From an uncultured Lachnoclostridium sp. (GTDB taxonomy: Bacteria > Bacillota > Clostridia > Lachnospirales > Lachnospiraceae): 64,000 bases of DNA. This document shows positions 51,156 through 60,877 of the stretch, piece after piece. The notes below the pieces were generated by a model that worked only from the letters and a program-made list of their open reading frames with translations, was not told where the DNA came from and did not search any database. A program made the translations under genes and the position numbers. The stretch's first letter is position 1; every line of letters starts with the position of its first letter. The stretch is from positions 1 to 64,000 of the forward strand of contig CALWDO010000002.1 of NCBI GenBank assembly GCA_944376715.1, read 5' to 3'.

Positions 51156-51181
51156 AATCCCGCAGATTTCTTTGCGGGATT
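51156..51181 (-). terminator. Terminator after the FtsX-type permease gene
   Basis: AATCCCGCA (51156-51164) pairs perfectly with TGCGGGATT (51173-51181), 23 bp after the permease stop on the minus strand, followed by TCACATTATATTT. Confidence 0.6.
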
Positions 51182-51204
51182 CCATTCTTCCATATTTTTA
51201 AATA

Positions 51205-53025
51205 TCATAACTCACTGATTGTTTCCGTCACAGACATGTTCTTTATTCTTTTTGCAGGCCCGTAAACTGCCGACGACGCAGCCAGTATTACAAGCAGAAG
51301 TATGATTCCCAGAGAGCCAGCCGGCACCCTCCATACCGCGTAGCTGAAGTGGCTGGTGATCAGAAAACCATACAGCAGCCTGGCAAACGGCAGCCCGGCC
51401 CCACAGCCGACCGCACAGCCCCAGAAAGCATAAGTAAATGCTTCGGCCGCGATCATTTTCATCACCTGGCGTTCATCCATCCCCACCGCCCGCATGGCGC
51501 CGTACTGTTTTATCCTCGCGGATACGCTCATGGAAATACTGTTGACAATATTCAGCACACTGACCAGTGCGATAATCGCCAGGAAACTATAAACTCCAAC
51601 CACAAAGGCCAGATAAGTACCACCGGTGCTTTGTTCACGTCTGTCGCTGAATGTGTACTCACTGCCTGCCGCGCTGCGGAGCGCTTCCACTTCTTCTTCC
51701 GTTATATTCCCTTTCGTCTGCACCATAATAAGAGAATAATCCTCCGTTCCGGTCAGACGGACAAAGGTTTCATCTGAAGTGATTAACGTGATCTTCCCGC
51801 CTGTCAGCCCGTCGCTGTTGAACGGATCGTATTTCAGAAGGCCCGCGATTTCCAGTTCCTCATCTCCAATCAGAACCGTATCTCCAATTTCCCAGCTGCA
51901 GTCCTGATCCCATGTTGCCAGGACGTACCGGCTGTCTCCATACACTTTTGACAAATCGCTGCCGCGCTTCAACATTCCATCTTTCTTCAGACTCTTCAGA
52001 TCAAAATCGTCAAAGGAAATCATATCCGCTTTGCGGGTAGATTTTGTATCCCCGCTCAGGATCACAGAAACATCAAAACAACTCCGGCGTCCGTATGCTC
52101 TTTTTACACCGTCCATGCCGCCGATTGCCTCCAGCAGTCCGGCGTCAACCGTGTTGCCGCCGTCCGCGCTGGATATATCTATATCAGAAGCCGCTGCTGA
52201 CTGAGGCATAAGGTATCCGGCGAAATCGATCAGAACAGAAAAGCTTAAAAACAGTATAATGCTCAGCGCGAAAGATCCCGCCATAAGAACCAGATTTTTC
52301 CTGGCAGAAACAGCATGATGAATTCCAATCGCCGTTTCAATCTTCACAAAACGCGCATGGACCGGACGTCTGTCTGCGCTTCCATTTTCTGAATTGCCCG
52401 ATACGGCTGCGGCAGGCGGCACTTTCGCGGCCCGCCTGGCAGGAGATCCTGCGGCCAGCAGCACGGAGATGATACCCACGGCAATACCGCTGATAATTCC
52501 AACGGCGCTGAAGCCAAAAAGAGGAATCCTGGAAAACTCCTCTCCCACCAGAAAACGGAGTGCCGCGCACAGCGCCCATGAAGCCGCGACTCCCAGGACA
52601 AGACCTATGGGGATCGCCGTCCTGCACCAGTTCAAAGCTTCCAGCCTCACGAAGCGGATAATCTGCTGCCTGCTCATCCCGATGCAGCGCATCATCCCGA
52701 AAAATCTCGTCCGCTGCGCTACGCTGCTGTTGATGCTGCTGGAGATCATCAGTACTCCTGCAGCCAGTATGAGCATGAACAGAACTGCCGCGGTGACAAA
52801 GAGCGTCTGGCCCATGGCAGTACTTCCGATTTCCCGAAGAGTCAGGGCATTATGCTTGTCTGCCAGCCGGGACTGCTCAATTCTCGCGCCCATGTCCGCC
52901 ATGCTGAACACAGCCGTCACCATGAATACGGCAAAGATAATACACAGAAGGGTCATACGGTTCTGGCGCCTGTGTACTCTCGCCGATATGGGGATCAGAT
53001 CAAGATAGCTTTTCATTCGCGGCAC
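51205..53025 (-). CDS. FtsX/MacB-type ABC permease
   Basis: 606 residues. After an N-terminal helix (TLLCIIFAVFMVTAVFSM), three helices around residues 60-190 are followed by a second set after 240, a large outside domain (about 265-470) and three C-terminal helices. FFGMMRCIGMSRQQIIRFV and QYGAMRAVGMDERQVMKMI are the two repeated FtsX-family motifs. It would move lipids or peptides, or sense antimicrobial peptides (BceB-like). GGGAGGTGCCGCGA precedes the start, and it overlaps the ATPase gene by 13 bp. Confidence 0.9.
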   Translation of the reverse strand: MPRMKSYLDLIPISARVHRRQNRMTLLCIIFAVFMVTAVFSMADMGARIEQSRLADKHNALTLREIGSTAMGQTLFVTAAVLFMLILAAGVLMISSSINSSVAQRTRFFGMMRCIGMSRQQIIRFVRLEALNWCRTAIPIGLVLGVAASWALCAALRFLVGEEFSRIPLFGFSAVGIISGIAVGIISVLLAAGSPARRAAKVPPAAAVSGNSENGSADRRPVHARFVKIETAIGIHHAVSARKNLVLMAGSFALSIILFLSFSVLIDFAGYLMPQSAAASDIDISSADGGNTVDAGLLEAIGGMDGVKRAYGRRSCFDVSVILSGDTKSTRKADMISFDDFDLKSLKKDGMLKRGSDLSKVYGDSRYVLATWDQDCSWEIGDTVLIGDEELEIAGLLKYDPFNSDGLTGGKITLITSDETFVRLTGTEDYSLIMVQTKGNITEEEVEALRSAAGSEYTFSDRREQSTGGTYLAFVVGVYSFLAIIALVSVLNIVNSISMSVSARIKQYGAMRAVGMDERQVMKMIAAEAFTYAFWGCAVGCGAGLPFARLLYGFLITSHFSYAVWRVPAGSLGIILLLVILAASSAVYGPAKRIKNMSVTETISEL

Positions 53026-53711
53026 CTCCCGAAATCCGTCAGCACGCCGTCCGACACTCTCAGGATCCGGTCTGCCGTCTGGGCTATACTCCGGCTGTGA
53101 GTAATCATCACGATCGTCTGCTCATATTTTCTGGAAGCTTTTTTCAACAAAGCGATCACCTCGCTGGTATTCTGCGTGTCCAGATTGCCGGTGGGTTCAT
53201 CCGCCAGGATCAGCGCCGGCCGGGTGATCAGCGCCCGCCCGATGGCCACCCGCTGCTGCTGCCCGCCGGACAGCTGGCCGGGCAGATGGTGACGGCGCTC
53301 TTTCAGATTCAGGACCGTCAGCAATTCCTCCAGATACTTTCTGTTTGGTTTTTGATAATCCAGCAGTACCGGAAACATCATGTTCTGTTCCACCGTCAAT
53401 TCCGGAATCAGGTTAAAGCTCTGGAAAATAAAACCGATGTTCCTGCGTCGGAATACGGTAAGATTGCGTTCCTTCATGGAAAAGATATCTTTACCGTCGA
53501 TAAATACCTTTCCCGAAGTAGGCGTGTCCAGCGCGCCGATCATATTCAATAACGTACTTTTTCCGGAGCCGGACTCTCCGACAACAGCCACAAATTCACC
53601 CTTGGGGACAGAAAAGGAGACCTTTTTCAAAGCCCGCACCGCCGCTTCCCCTTTTCCGTATGTCTTGGAAACATTCTTAACTTCCAACAGTTCCACTTTT
53701 TTGCACCTCAT
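53013..53711 (-). CDS. LolD/MacB-type ABC ATPase partner of the FtsX permease
   Basis: 232 residues: [20 protein letters not shown] (Walker A), [20 protein letters not shown] (signature) and [16 protein letters not shown] (Walker B; the GNLD form is typical of this class). The ATG at 53711 has a modest ribosome site; GAGGTGCAAAAAAGTGG suggests that a GTG at 53696 (codon 6) could be the true start. The gene is the first of a two-gene operon with the permease. Confidence 0.92.
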   Translation of the reverse strand: MRCKKVELLEVKNVSKTYGKGEAAVRALKKVSFSVPKGEFVAVVGESGSGKSTLLNMIGALDTPTSGKVFIDGKDIFSMKERNLTVFRRRNIGFIFQSFNLIPELTVEQNMMFPVLLDYQKPNRKYLEELLTVLNLKERRHHLPGQLSGGQQQRVAIGRALITRPALILADEPTGNLDTQNTSEVIALLKKASRKYEQTIVMITHSRSIAQTADRILRVSDGVLTDFGRCRE

Positions 53712-53826
53712 TCTTCTTTTGATATGAAAAGAGTAGCACCTTTATCCTACTGCCGGATGACGTACAGCCTACAATTTTGTAGGAATTGCCGCCTCACAAA
53801 ATAAGCAAAATAATGGAGGCCGGCTC

Positions 53827-53964
53827 TTGAATCCCCACGCCGGATGTGCTATATTGGTAATAGAAAAGGGAAAGCCAGAGACACACGGCCTACCCCAAAT
53901 AATTCAGTCTAAATGTTTTTCAACATTAGTCGTCACTATTGGCAGTAGTGGCGGCTATTTCTTT
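53827..53964 (+). ncRNA. Antisense RNA antitoxin candidate of a type I toxin-antitoxin pair
   Basis: Promoter TTGAAT (53827-53832), 17-bp spacer, TATATT (53850-53855) on the plus strand; RNA from about 53862. It ends in the hairpin AGTCGTCACTA/TAGTGGCGGCT (53928-53956) followed by ATTTCTTT. The RNA converges on the toxin gene and overlaps its 3' end and 3' untranslated region, as in TxpA/RatA-type systems. The hairpin also reads on the minus strand as the toxin terminator. Confidence 0.6.
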
Positions 53965-54047
53965 CCCTTGAGGATCTCATAAATAAGACCAACAAGAGCG
54001 ACAATGAATATTAAAAGCTGAATCAGATCAGCATATGTAACATACAT
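53955..54047 (-). CDS. Putative holin-like type I toxin peptide, 30 residues
   Basis: Reads MYVTYADLIQLLIFIVALVG then LIYEILKGKK: a single hydrophobic helix and a lysine-rich end, the form of small holin-like toxins of Gram-positive type I toxin-antitoxin systems. AAAGGAGGGCG lies about eight bases before the ATG at 54047; an ATG at 54053 is too close to it. Its own promoter lies at 54143-54171 and an antisense RNA converges on it. Confidence 0.7.
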   Translation of the reverse strand: MYVTYADLIQLLIFIVALVGLIYEILKGKK

Positions 54048-54142
54048 TGGCATCGCCCTCCTTTCTTTCGTCCGGAGGGTCAGCCCCTCCGATGTAAATG
54101 AAGGGTAGGCCGCCTTTATGTGCTCTGGTTTTCCATATAAAG

Positions 54143-54171
54143 AGTATAACATACCACTGTCAGCAGAGCAA
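54143..54171 (-). promoter_or_regulatory. Promoter of the holin-like toxin
   Basis: On the minus strand TTGCTC (54166-54171), a 17-bp spacer and TATACT (54143-54148). The transcript has a leader of about 85 nt whose 5' part (GGAAAACCAGAGCACA ... CGGCCTACCC) mirrors the 5' part of the convergent antisense RNA. Confidence 0.6.
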
Positions 54172-54212
54172 TCTAAAACCAAATTATTGAAAACAAAAAG
54201 AGATAATATAAA

Positions 54213-54249
54213 ATCCCCCTCGCCCGACACGACGCCGGAAAAGGGGGAT
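54213..54249 (-). terminator. Terminator of the greA-lysS transcript
   Basis: On the minus strand ATCCCCCT (54249-54242) pairs with AGGGGGAT (54220-54213), with further inner pairing (CCGGCG...), followed by TTTTATATTAT, 19 bp after the lysS stop. Confidence 0.75.
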
Positions 54250-54267
54250 AATATTTAACTCGATTTT

Positions 54268-56175
54268 TTAATACAGCTTTGCACCCGCCGGAATAGCATC
54301 GTCCACCATCAGCAGATTCAGCCCTTCATGTCCGTCATACTCATACACGGCGCTGATCAGCATACCGCAGGAATCGATGCCCATCATCTTCCTCGGCGGT
54401 AGATTGGTAATCGCGATACAGGTCTTTCCGACCAGCTCTTCCGGCTCATAATACTCGTGAATACCGCTTAAAATCACACGGTCCGCGCCGGACCCGTCGT
54501 CCAGGACGAATTTCAGTAGCTTTTTGCTCTTCGGCACTGCCTCGCACGCCTTCACTTTCACGGCGCGGAAGTCTGACTTGCTGAACGTGTCAAAATCAAC
54601 CATATCTTCAAACAGCGGCTCGATCTTCACTTTGGAAAGATCCAGTTTTACGGCCGCCTGGGCAGCATTGTTCGCCTCGTTCTTCGCGGCCCCCTGGGAC
54701 TTCATAGTGGGGAACAGCAGCACGTCTCTGATCGCCGCGGAATTCGTCAGCAGCATGCACATACGGTCGATACCGAATCCGATACCTCCGGTAGGCGGCA
54801 TACCGATCTCCAGGGCGTTCAGGAAGTCTTCATCCGTAGTATTCGCTTCCTCATCCCCCAGAGCCAGCATCTCTTCCTGAGCTTTAAACCGTTCTTTCTG
54901 GTCGATCGGGTCATTCAGCTCGGAGTATGCGTTCGCCATCTCCCAGCCGTTCATAAAGAACTCAAATCGTTCTACATAATCCGGATTCTCCGGCTTCTTC
55001 TTCGTCAGAGGAGAGATCTCGATCGGATGATCCATGACAAACGTAGGCTGGATCAGATGCTCCTCCGCGAACTCCTCGAAGAACAGAGAAAGGATATCTC
55101 CTTTCTTATGACGCTCTTCATATTCTACATGATGCTCTTTTGCCAGAGCTCTCGCCTGCTCCAGAGTCTCTACTTCATTCCAGTCAATACCCGCATACTT
55201 TTTCACCGCGTCTACCATGGTGATGCGCTCGAAGGGCTTGCCCAGATCCATCTCCACACCGTTATAGACAATCTTCGTGGTGCCCAGCACCTCCTGAGCC
55301 ACGAAACGGTACAGATTTTCTGTAAGATCCATCATGCCGTTATAGTCTGTATATGCCTGATAGAGCTCCATCAGCGTAAATTCCGGATTGTGGCGGGTAT
55401 CCAGACCCTCATTGCGGAATACGCGTCCGATCTCGTAGACACGCTCCAGGCCGCCTACGATCAGCCTCTTCAGGTACAGCTCCAGCGAAATACGGAGCTT
55501 GAAATCTTCGTTTAACGCGTTAAAATGCGTCTCAAACGGACGCGCGGCAGCGCCGCCCGCGTTGGCTACCAGGATAGGAGTCTCCACCTCCATAAATCCC
55601 TGGCTGTCCAGGTAACGGCGGATCGCGCTGATAATCCTGGAACGTTTAATAAAAGTATCCTTCACATCCGGATTCATGATCAGGTCTACATAACGCTGAC
55701 GATAACGCAGATCCGTATTGGTCAGGCCATGGAATTTTTCCGGAAGGATCTGAAGGCTCTTGGACAGAAGCGTAAGCTTTGAAGCGTGGATGGAGATCTC
55801 TCCGGTCTTGGTTCGGAACACCTGTCCTTCGATACCTACAATATCCCCGATATCGTACTTTTTAAATTCTTTATAGCTTTCCTCGCCGACGCTGTCCCGC
55901 GCCACATAAGCCTGAATATTGCCCTTCAGGTCCTGTACATTACAGAAAGACGCCTTGCCCATCACACGTTTGGACATCATCCTGCCGGCCACACGCACAG
56001 TATGACCTTCCAGCGCGTCAAACTGCTCCTTCACATCACTGCTGTGATGCGTCACATCGTATTTCGTTATCCGGAACGGATCTTTTCCCTCGCTCTGGAG
56101 CTCCGCCAGTTTTTCCCTGCGGACCTTTAAAAGCTGGTTAATGTCCTGTTCCTGTACATTCTTTGCTTCTGCCAC
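54268..56175 (-). CDS. lysS: Lysyl-tRNA synthetase, class II, with C-terminal tRNA-binding domain
   Basis: Charges tRNA-Lys. The N-terminal OB fold binds the anticodon (about 55-150: [20 protein letters not shown]); class II motif 2 ([20 protein letters not shown]) and motif 3 ([16 protein letters not shown]) follow. After about residue 525 a second, MetG-beta/EMAP-type OB domain is attached ([20 protein letters not shown] ... [18 protein letters not shown]), which makes it about 110 residues longer than E. coli LysS. I chose the GTG at 56175: AAGGAG stands 8 nt before it, but overlaps the GTG at 56184. It lies 3-12 bp after greA. Confidence 0.96.
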   Translation of the reverse strand: MAEAKNVQEQDINQLLKVRREKLAELQSEGKDPFRITKYDVTHHSSDVKEQFDALEGHTVRVAGRMMSKRVMGKASFCNVQDLKGNIQAYVARDSVGEESYKEFKKYDIGDIVGIEGQVFRTKTGEISIHASKLTLLSKSLQILPEKFHGLTNTDLRYRQRYVDLIMNPDVKDTFIKRSRIISAIRRYLDSQGFMEVETPILVANAGGAAARPFETHFNALNEDFKLRISLELYLKRLIVGGLERVYEIGRVFRNEGLDTRHNPEFTLMELYQAYTDYNGMMDLTENLYRFVAQEVLGTTKIVYNGVEMDLGKPFERITMVDAVKKYAGIDWNEVETLEQARALAKEHHVEYEERHKKGDILSLFFEEFAEEHLIQPTFVMDHPIEISPLTKKKPENPDYVERFEFFMNGWEMANAYSELNDPIDQKERFKAQEEMLALGDEEANTTDEDFLNALEIGMPPTGGIGFGIDRMCMLLTNSAAIRDVLLFPTMKSQGAAKNEANNAAQAAVKLDLSKVKIEPLFEDMVDFDTFSKSDFRAVKVKACEAVPKSKKLLKFVLDDGSGADRVILSGIHEYYEPEELVGKTCIAITNLPPRKMMGIDSCGMLISAVYEYDGHEGLNLLMVDDAIPAGAKLY

Positions 56176-56187
56176 TTTCTTCACTCC

Positions 56188-56670
56188 TTAGCTTGCTCTG
56201 TGGATACTGAGTACTTTATACTTTATCTCTCCTGCCGGCGCTTCTACCGTCACCACATCTCCCACTTTTGCTCCGATCAGTGCCTGTCCGATGGGGGATT
56301 CGTTGGATATCTTGTTCTTCAGGCTGCTTGCCTCGGAAGAACCCACCAGCTTGTATTCTTCTTCTTCATTATATTCCATATCCAGGACGCGCACACTGCA
56401 CCCGATATTGATCTTATCCAGATCGATCTCATCCTCCAGGACAACTTCCGCGTTCTTCAGGATCTTCTCGATCTGTTCGATCCTGGCCTCAATATCGCGC
56501 TGTTCATCCTTCGCTGCATCGTACTCCGCGTTCTCAGACAGGTCACCCTGTTCTCTCGCTTCCTTGATCTTCTGTGCGATCTCCTGTCTGCGGACCACCT
56601 TTAAATCCTGCAGCTCGTCTTCCAGTTTTTTCAAACCTTCATAGGTCAGAATATTTTTCTTCTCTTCCAT
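56188..56670 (-). CDS. greA: Transcript cleavage factor GreA
   Basis: 160 residues. The coiled-coil domain (1-75) carries the acidic tip [17 protein letters not shown] that reaches into RNA polymerase, and the FKBP-like C-terminal domain has [20 protein letters not shown] and [13 protein letters not shown]. GreA rescues backtracked polymerase by stimulating RNA cleavage. It is followed directly by lysS, a known arrangement in Clostridia. Confidence 0.97.
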   Translation of the reverse strand: MEEKKNILTYEGLKKLEDELQDLKVVRRQEIAQKIKEAREQGDLSENAEYDAAKDEQRDIEARIEQIEKILKNAEVVLEDEIDLDKINIGCSVRVLDMEYNEEEEYKLVGSSEASSLKNKISNESPIGQALIGAKVGDVVTVEAPAGEIKYKVLSIHRAS

Positions 56671-56737
56671 CCTCTACACCTTCCAATCTGTGATGCTGCC
56701 GTGAAATAACGGGCTTTTTCTGAAAAATCAGACAGCC

Positions 56738-57190
56738 CTACATAATCAACGTATTATAGCTTACCTCAGAAATAATGTCAAGGTGCTTTTCCCAGTCTCT
56801 CAGGTCAAGCACCAGATTTCCCGGAATATTTCCATCCTCGTCTTCTTCCTGTATCAGGATCAGAAGTCCGTTTTCCTCATATGCCTGCTCCGCCAATTCT
56901 TCGAAGGCCTCTCCCCGCTTCGTTATCAGATAAAGAAGATTCAGGTCTGTCATCAGGATTTCCAATAATCGTATTACCTTCCATGCCGGCTGTTCCTCAT
57001 CATCGATCACAGCCAGCTGCAGGTCTTTTTTCGGAATTCCTTTCTCCCTGCGAAACCAGGTCAGGATCTGCGGCGCGTATCTGGTATACAGCAAAAAACT
57101 CTTTTCCTCTGCCGGTTTCTCCGCAATATCTTCGTTTTTCTTTCTGTGAAACAAAAAAAGTTTTTTCCAGAACATCTGCAAAACAGCCAT
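56738..57190 (-). CDS. Hypothetical protein between dusB and greA
   Basis: 150 residues, acidic, with a basic N-terminus (MFWKKLFLFHRKKNEDIAEK) and no clear membrane helix or signal peptide. Segments such as LTWFRREKGIPKKDLQLAVIDDEE and LITKRGEAFEELAEQAYEEN are not from a family I recognise. It overlaps a hairpin (GGGCT/AGCCC, about 56711-56738) that may end its transcript. It starts 24 bp after dusB. Real by length, position and codon use. Confidence 0.65.
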   Translation of the reverse strand: MAVLQMFWKKLFLFHRKKNEDIAEKPAEEKSFLLYTRYAPQILTWFRREKGIPKKDLQLAVIDDEEQPAWKVIRLLEILMTDLNLLYLITKRGEAFEELAEQAYEENGLLILIQEEDEDGNIPGNLVLDLRDWEKHLDIISEVSYNTLIM

Positions 57191-57214
57191 TCAATATCTT
57201 CGTTTCAGTATATG

Positions 57215-58177
57215 TCAAAGCTTCCGGATTAAACCCTCCAGTTCATCTAAAGTTTCCGCTTCGTTGACTCTGGCCCGCAATTTTGAAGAATTCGGATATC
57301 CGACGGTATACCATGCCACATGTTTCCGCATTTCCCGGATCCCGGTATATTCTCCTTTATACTCTGCCAATAATCTTCCATGACGCAGGATCATTTCCTT
57401 CACTTCCTGAAGATCCGGTTTCTTTTCCTCCTCTCCGGTTTCCATCCAGTGAAGAATCTGATGAAAGATCCAGGGATTTCCCTGCGCTCCCCTGCCGATC
57501 ATGATCCCGTCGCATCCTGTCTCTTCCTGCATCCGGTGCGCCGCCTCGGGAGAATCCACATCTCCGTTCCCGATCACAGGAATGTGCACGGCGTCTTTCA
57601 CCCGGCGGATAATATCCCAGTCCGCTTTCCCGTGATAATACTGTTCCCTTGTCCTTCCGTGTACCGCCACCGCCGCGGCTCCGGCGCTCTCCGCAATCCT
57701 GGCAATCTCTACCGCATTGATATGTTCCTCGTCAAATCCTTTCCGGATCTTCACGGTAACCGGTTTCCGGATCGCTTTAACTGTCTTGGAAACAATCTCC
57801 TCCACCAGTCCCGGATTCTTCATCAAAGCGGAACCTTCGCCATTATTAACTACTTTAGGCACCGGGCACCCCATATTGATATCCAGGATAGAAAAGGGGC
57901 GGTCTTCAATCTTCTTTGCCATTTCACTGATAATATCCGGATCAGATCCGAAAAGCTGGAGCGACACGGGCGTCTCTCTTTTGTCAATCTCCAGCAGGCT
58001 CTCTGTGTTTTTATTATGATAATAAATGGCCTTAGCGCTGACCATCTCCATACATACCAGGCCGGCCCCCTGCTCTTTGCATAAAAGGCGAAAAGGAAGA
58101 TCCGTAACCCCCGCCATGGGTGCCAGGATCAGATTGTTAGGAAGCTCCACATCCCCGATCTTCAGTTTACGGATCAT
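57215..58177 (-). CDS. dusB: tRNA-dihydrouridine synthase DusB-like
   Basis: 320 residues, a TIM-barrel flavoprotein that reduces uridine to dihydrouridine in tRNA with FMN and NADPH. The family signature is LAPMAGVTDLPFRLLCKEQG; DINMGCPVPKVVNNGEGSALM holds the catalytic cysteine (in GCP), and VHGRTREQYYHGKADWDII and IGNGDVDSPEAA line the flavin site. It overlaps the DUF6145-like gene by 4 bp. Confidence 0.95.
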   Translation of the reverse strand: MIRKLKIGDVELPNNLILAPMAGVTDLPFRLLCKEQGAGLVCMEMVSAKAIYYHNKNTESLLEIDKRETPVSLQLFGSDPDIISEMAKKIEDRPFSILDINMGCPVPKVVNNGEGSALMKNPGLVEEIVSKTVKAIRKPVTVKIRKGFDEEHINAVEIARIAESAGAAAVAVHGRTREQYYHGKADWDIIRRVKDAVHIPVIGNGDVDSPEAAHRMQEETGCDGIMIGRGAQGNPWIFHQILHWMETGEEEKKPDLQEVKEMILRHGRLLAEYKGEYTGIREMRKHVAWYTVGYPNSSKLRARVNEAETLDELEGLIRKL

Positions 58178-58506
58178 TCTATCTTTTCTCCCTGGAAAAA
58201 CACTTTATAATAGAGCTCCAGTTCCTGTAAAAGCTCCGCCTTTTCTCTCTGTATCTGGCGAATCTTCAATTCGCTGCCGATCTCGTCGTAAAGCAGATCC
58301 CCCGGATCTGCCGAAACTTCCAACAGCAGGTTCCCGTCCTCATCAAATGCCAGCGTAAGTATGCCGCCCACATCTTCTGTAAACAGCACGCACATGATCT
58401 TCAGCTCGTCCTGTATCTGGGACGGGAGACTGCCAAACGCCTCATTCAGATAATATTTCTGCTCGTACGCGCTGGCCGCGCAGAGCACCACCCGATCCTG
58501 TTCCAT
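58174..58506 (-). CDS. DUF6145-like small protein
   Basis: 110 residues from the ATG at 58506 (MEQDRVVLCAASAYEQKYYL) after AGAGAGGGATAT; the longer open frame upstream is the birA gene in another frame. No membrane segment. It has VLFTEDVGGILTLAFDEDGN and a helical C-terminus. From memory, proteins of this form next to dusB/birA in Lachnospiraceae are called DUF6145; function unknown. Confidence 0.75.
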   Translation of the reverse strand: MEQDRVVLCAASAYEQKYYLNEAFGSLPSQIQDELKIMCVLFTEDVGGILTLAFDEDGNLLLEVSADPGDLLYDEIGSELKIRQIQREKAELLQELELYYKVFFQGEKIE

Positions 58507-58541
58507 ATATCCCTCTCTGTCTTTCTTTTTTAAATGTCTCT

Positions 58542-59522
58542 TTACGTATATCCATACAGGCCCCGCACGGATACTTCCCCGGCATATACCTGCTCTACGG
58601 TGCCGTCTTCCCGGCGCACCAGAAGTTCTCCCTTCTGGTTGATTCCTTCCGCCGTCCCGGTGTACGCTCCCTTCGGGTACAGCACCTGTACCTGCCGTCC
58701 GCAGTTGATGCACAGCTCATTGTAATCCTGATACAAATCCCGCAGGTCTTCCGTTTTCAGAAACGTCTCATAAACCGGTTCCAGTTCGTCCATGATACAT
58801 GCGGCCAGTTCTGCCCTGGAATAGCTATGGCCGGTCTCCATCCTCAGGGAGGAGGCGGTCTCCCTTAATTCTTCCGGAAATTCTGTCTGATTTACATTGA
58901 TTCCGGTACCGATGACTACATAATGGATATAATCCACTTCGGTGTTCATTTCCGTCAGGATCCCGCACACCTTCCTGCCTCCCACAACCACATCGTTGGG
59001 CCATTTAATCTTCGGATCCAGACCGCACAGCTTGCGGATCCCTCTGGTCACCGCCAGGGCCATCAGCAGAGTCATCCGGGACGCATGCTCCGGTCGGACT
59101 TTCGGCCGGAGCAGAAGCGTCATGGCAATCTGTTCTCCTCTGGGAGAAGACCAGTTTCTTCCTCTTCTTCCTCTCCCGCCGGTCTGTTCTTCTGCCAGCA
59201 CCAGCGTCCCGTCAGCCGCTCCTTCTTCCGCCAGACGGCGGGCATATGTGTTTGTGGAATCCACGGTTTCCAGGCAGATGCATTCCCTTCCCATCCAACG
59301 GGTATGCAGACGGCTCTTGACTTCCGCCGCGCTCATCCGTTCCGGGCTTTCCCGAAGACGGTATCCCTTGTTCTGCACCGCCTCGATCTGATACCCCTCC
59401 TCCCGCAGCTGGCGAATCGCCTTCCAGACCGAGGTCCTTGAAACATTAAAATGTCCGCAGAGCTGCTGGCCGGATACATAACCATCTGTTTCTCTCAGAA
59501 TCTTCAGAAGCTCTGCCTTCAT
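58542..59522 (-). CDS. birA: Bifunctional biotin ligase and biotin-operon repressor BirA
   Basis: 326 residues. Residues 1-60 form a winged helix (YVSGQQLCGHFNVSRTSVWK), so it also acts as repressor. The ligase domain has the biotinyl-5'-AMP loop GGRGRRGRNWSSPRGEQIAM, the KWPNDVVVGGRKVCGIL segment and a C-terminal SH3-like domain. It attaches biotin to carboxyl-carrier proteins. It overlaps the small membrane gene upstream by 4 bp. Confidence 0.96.
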   Translation of the reverse strand: MKAELLKILRETDGYVSGQQLCGHFNVSRTSVWKAIRQLREEGYQIEAVQNKGYRLRESPERMSAAEVKSRLHTRWMGRECICLETVDSTNTYARRLAEEGAADGTLVLAEEQTGGRGRRGRNWSSPRGEQIAMTLLLRPKVRPEHASRMTLLMALAVTRGIRKLCGLDPKIKWPNDVVVGGRKVCGILTEMNTEVDYIHYVVIGTGINVNQTEFPEELRETASSLRMETGHSYSRAELAACIMDELEPVYETFLKTEDLRDLYQDYNELCINCGRQVQVLYPKGAYTGTAEGINQKGELLVRREDGTVEQVYAGEVSVRGLYGYT

Positions 59523-59785
59523 AAGATCCCCCCTATATACAGCACGCTGAAAACAGCCGCCGCCAGAAACAGCAGGGCCAGGATACCTTGAAGACGGCTT
59601 TCCGTCTTTTTCCCCGCCTTCCGGTCATATGCCATTCCCGTTCCATATAGCAGGGTCCCGGCAAAAAAGGCCAAAGGGATGCAGATCCTGCTCAGTTCCT
59701 TATCCGAAGCCACAGCGAATACAAGCGCCAGAATCAACAGGCTCAGACAAACCGTGGCCGTTCTGTACCTCTCTTTCACAAGCAC
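59519..59785 (-). CDS. Small three-helix membrane protein
   Basis: 88 residues from the GTG at 59785, five bases after AAAGGAG; another GTG lies at 59779 and an in-frame GTG at 59803. Three hydrophobic segments are visible (LSLLILALVFAVA, IPLAFFAGTLLYGTGMAY, ILALLFLAAAVFSVLYI). No family was recognised. It lies between argF and birA and overlaps birA by 4 bp. Confidence 0.65.
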   Translation of the reverse strand: MLVKERYRTATVCLSLLILALVFAVASDKELSRICIPLAFFAGTLLYGTGMAYDRKAGKKTESRLQGILALLFLAAAVFSVLYIGGIL

Positions 59786-59806
59786 CCCCGCTCCTTTCCG
59801 CACTGC

Positions 59807-60793
59807 TTATGCGCCCAGTGTGGCTGCCATCACCGCTTTGATGGTATGCATACGGTTTTCTGCCTCTTCAAATACAATAGATCTGGAAGATTCGAACACT
59901 TCATCCGTCACTTCCATAGCGTCCAGACCGTATTTTGCGCTGATCTCTTTACCGATGGCCGTGTTCAGATCGTGGAATGCCGGCAGACAGTGCATAAACA
60001 CCGCTCCAGGTCCTGCCGTCTCCATCACAGAACGGTGTACCTGATACGGGAACAGATCCTTGATCCGCTCTGCCCAGACTTCATCCGGCTCGCCCATGGA
60101 AACCCATACGTCCGTGTAAATCACATCCGCGCCCTTGACTGCTTTCTGTACATCCTCTTCCAGTGTGATCTCCGCCCCTGTCTCTCCCGCGATCTCGCGG
60201 CATCTGGCTATGAGTTCCTCCGATGGCCAGTATTTCTTCGGCGCGCATGCGGTGAATTTCATACCCATCTTCGCACAGCCCACCATCCAGGAATTGCCCA
60301 TGTTATAGCGGGCGTCTCCCATATAGGTCACTTTTACATCCAGAGTGCCGAAATGTTCCCGGATTGTCAACAGATCCGCAAGGATCTGCGTGGGATGGAA
60401 CTCATTGGTCAGCCCGTTCCAGACCGGCACTCCCGCATATTTTGCCAGTTCCTCTACCACGTCCTGTCCAAATCCGCGGTATTCGATCCCTTCATACATC
60501 CTTCCAAGCACTCTGGCTGTGTCGGCAATGCTCTCCTTTTTTCCGATCTGAGAACCGGAGGGATCCAGATAAGTGGTTCCCATCCCCAGATCATGAGCCG
60601 CCACTTCAAAAGCGCATCTGGTTCTGGTGCTGGTTTTCTCGAAAATCAGCGCCACATTTTTTCCGCGCAGGGTATCTACCGGGATCCCTTTCTTTTTCTT
60701 CTCCTTCAGTTCCGCGGCAAGATCCAGCAGATACCGGATCTCGTCCGGGGTATAATCCAAGAGTTTCAGAAAATTTCTTCCTTTTAAATCCAT
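59807..60793 (-). CDS. argF: Ornithine carbamoyltransferase
   Basis: 328 residues. It joins ornithine and carbamoyl phosphate to citrulline for arginine synthesis or, in reverse, works in arginine breakdown. [15 protein letters not shown] is the carbamoyl-phosphate loop (STRTR), [13 protein letters not shown] the second conserved segment, and [10 protein letters not shown] holds the catalytic cysteine (HCLP). GGAGGAGACGTAAT precedes the ATG. A hairpin (AAAGG...CCTTT, about 60814-60846) lies just upstream. No arcA or arcC is adjacent, so argF or arcB cannot be told apart by context. Confidence 0.95.
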   Translation of the reverse strand: MDLKGRNFLKLLDYTPDEIRYLLDLAAELKEKKKKGIPVDTLRGKNVALIFEKTSTRTRCAFEVAAHDLGMGTTYLDPSGSQIGKKESIADTARVLGRMYEGIEYRGFGQDVVEELAKYAGVPVWNGLTNEFHPTQILADLLTIREHFGTLDVKVTYMGDARYNMGNSWMVGCAKMGMKFTACAPKKYWPSEELIARCREIAGETGAEITLEEDVQKAVKGADVIYTDVWVSMGEPDEVWAERIKDLFPYQVHRSVMETAGPGAVFMHCLPAFHDLNTAIGKEISAKYGLDAMEVTDEVFESSRSIVFEEAENRMHTIKAVMAATLGA

Positions 60794-60877
60794 ATTACGT
60801 CTCCTCCGTCAAAGGACTGGCGCGATCTGCACCAGCCCCTTTGTCATGCAAGTATGAAGTTACTGTCAGTCTCTCCC

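Noticed and set aside
60814-60846. Arginine-responsive attenuator before argF
   Set aside because: A hairpin is present, but there is no alternative antiterminator fold, no leader peptide and no U-tract, so the claim cannot be supported.
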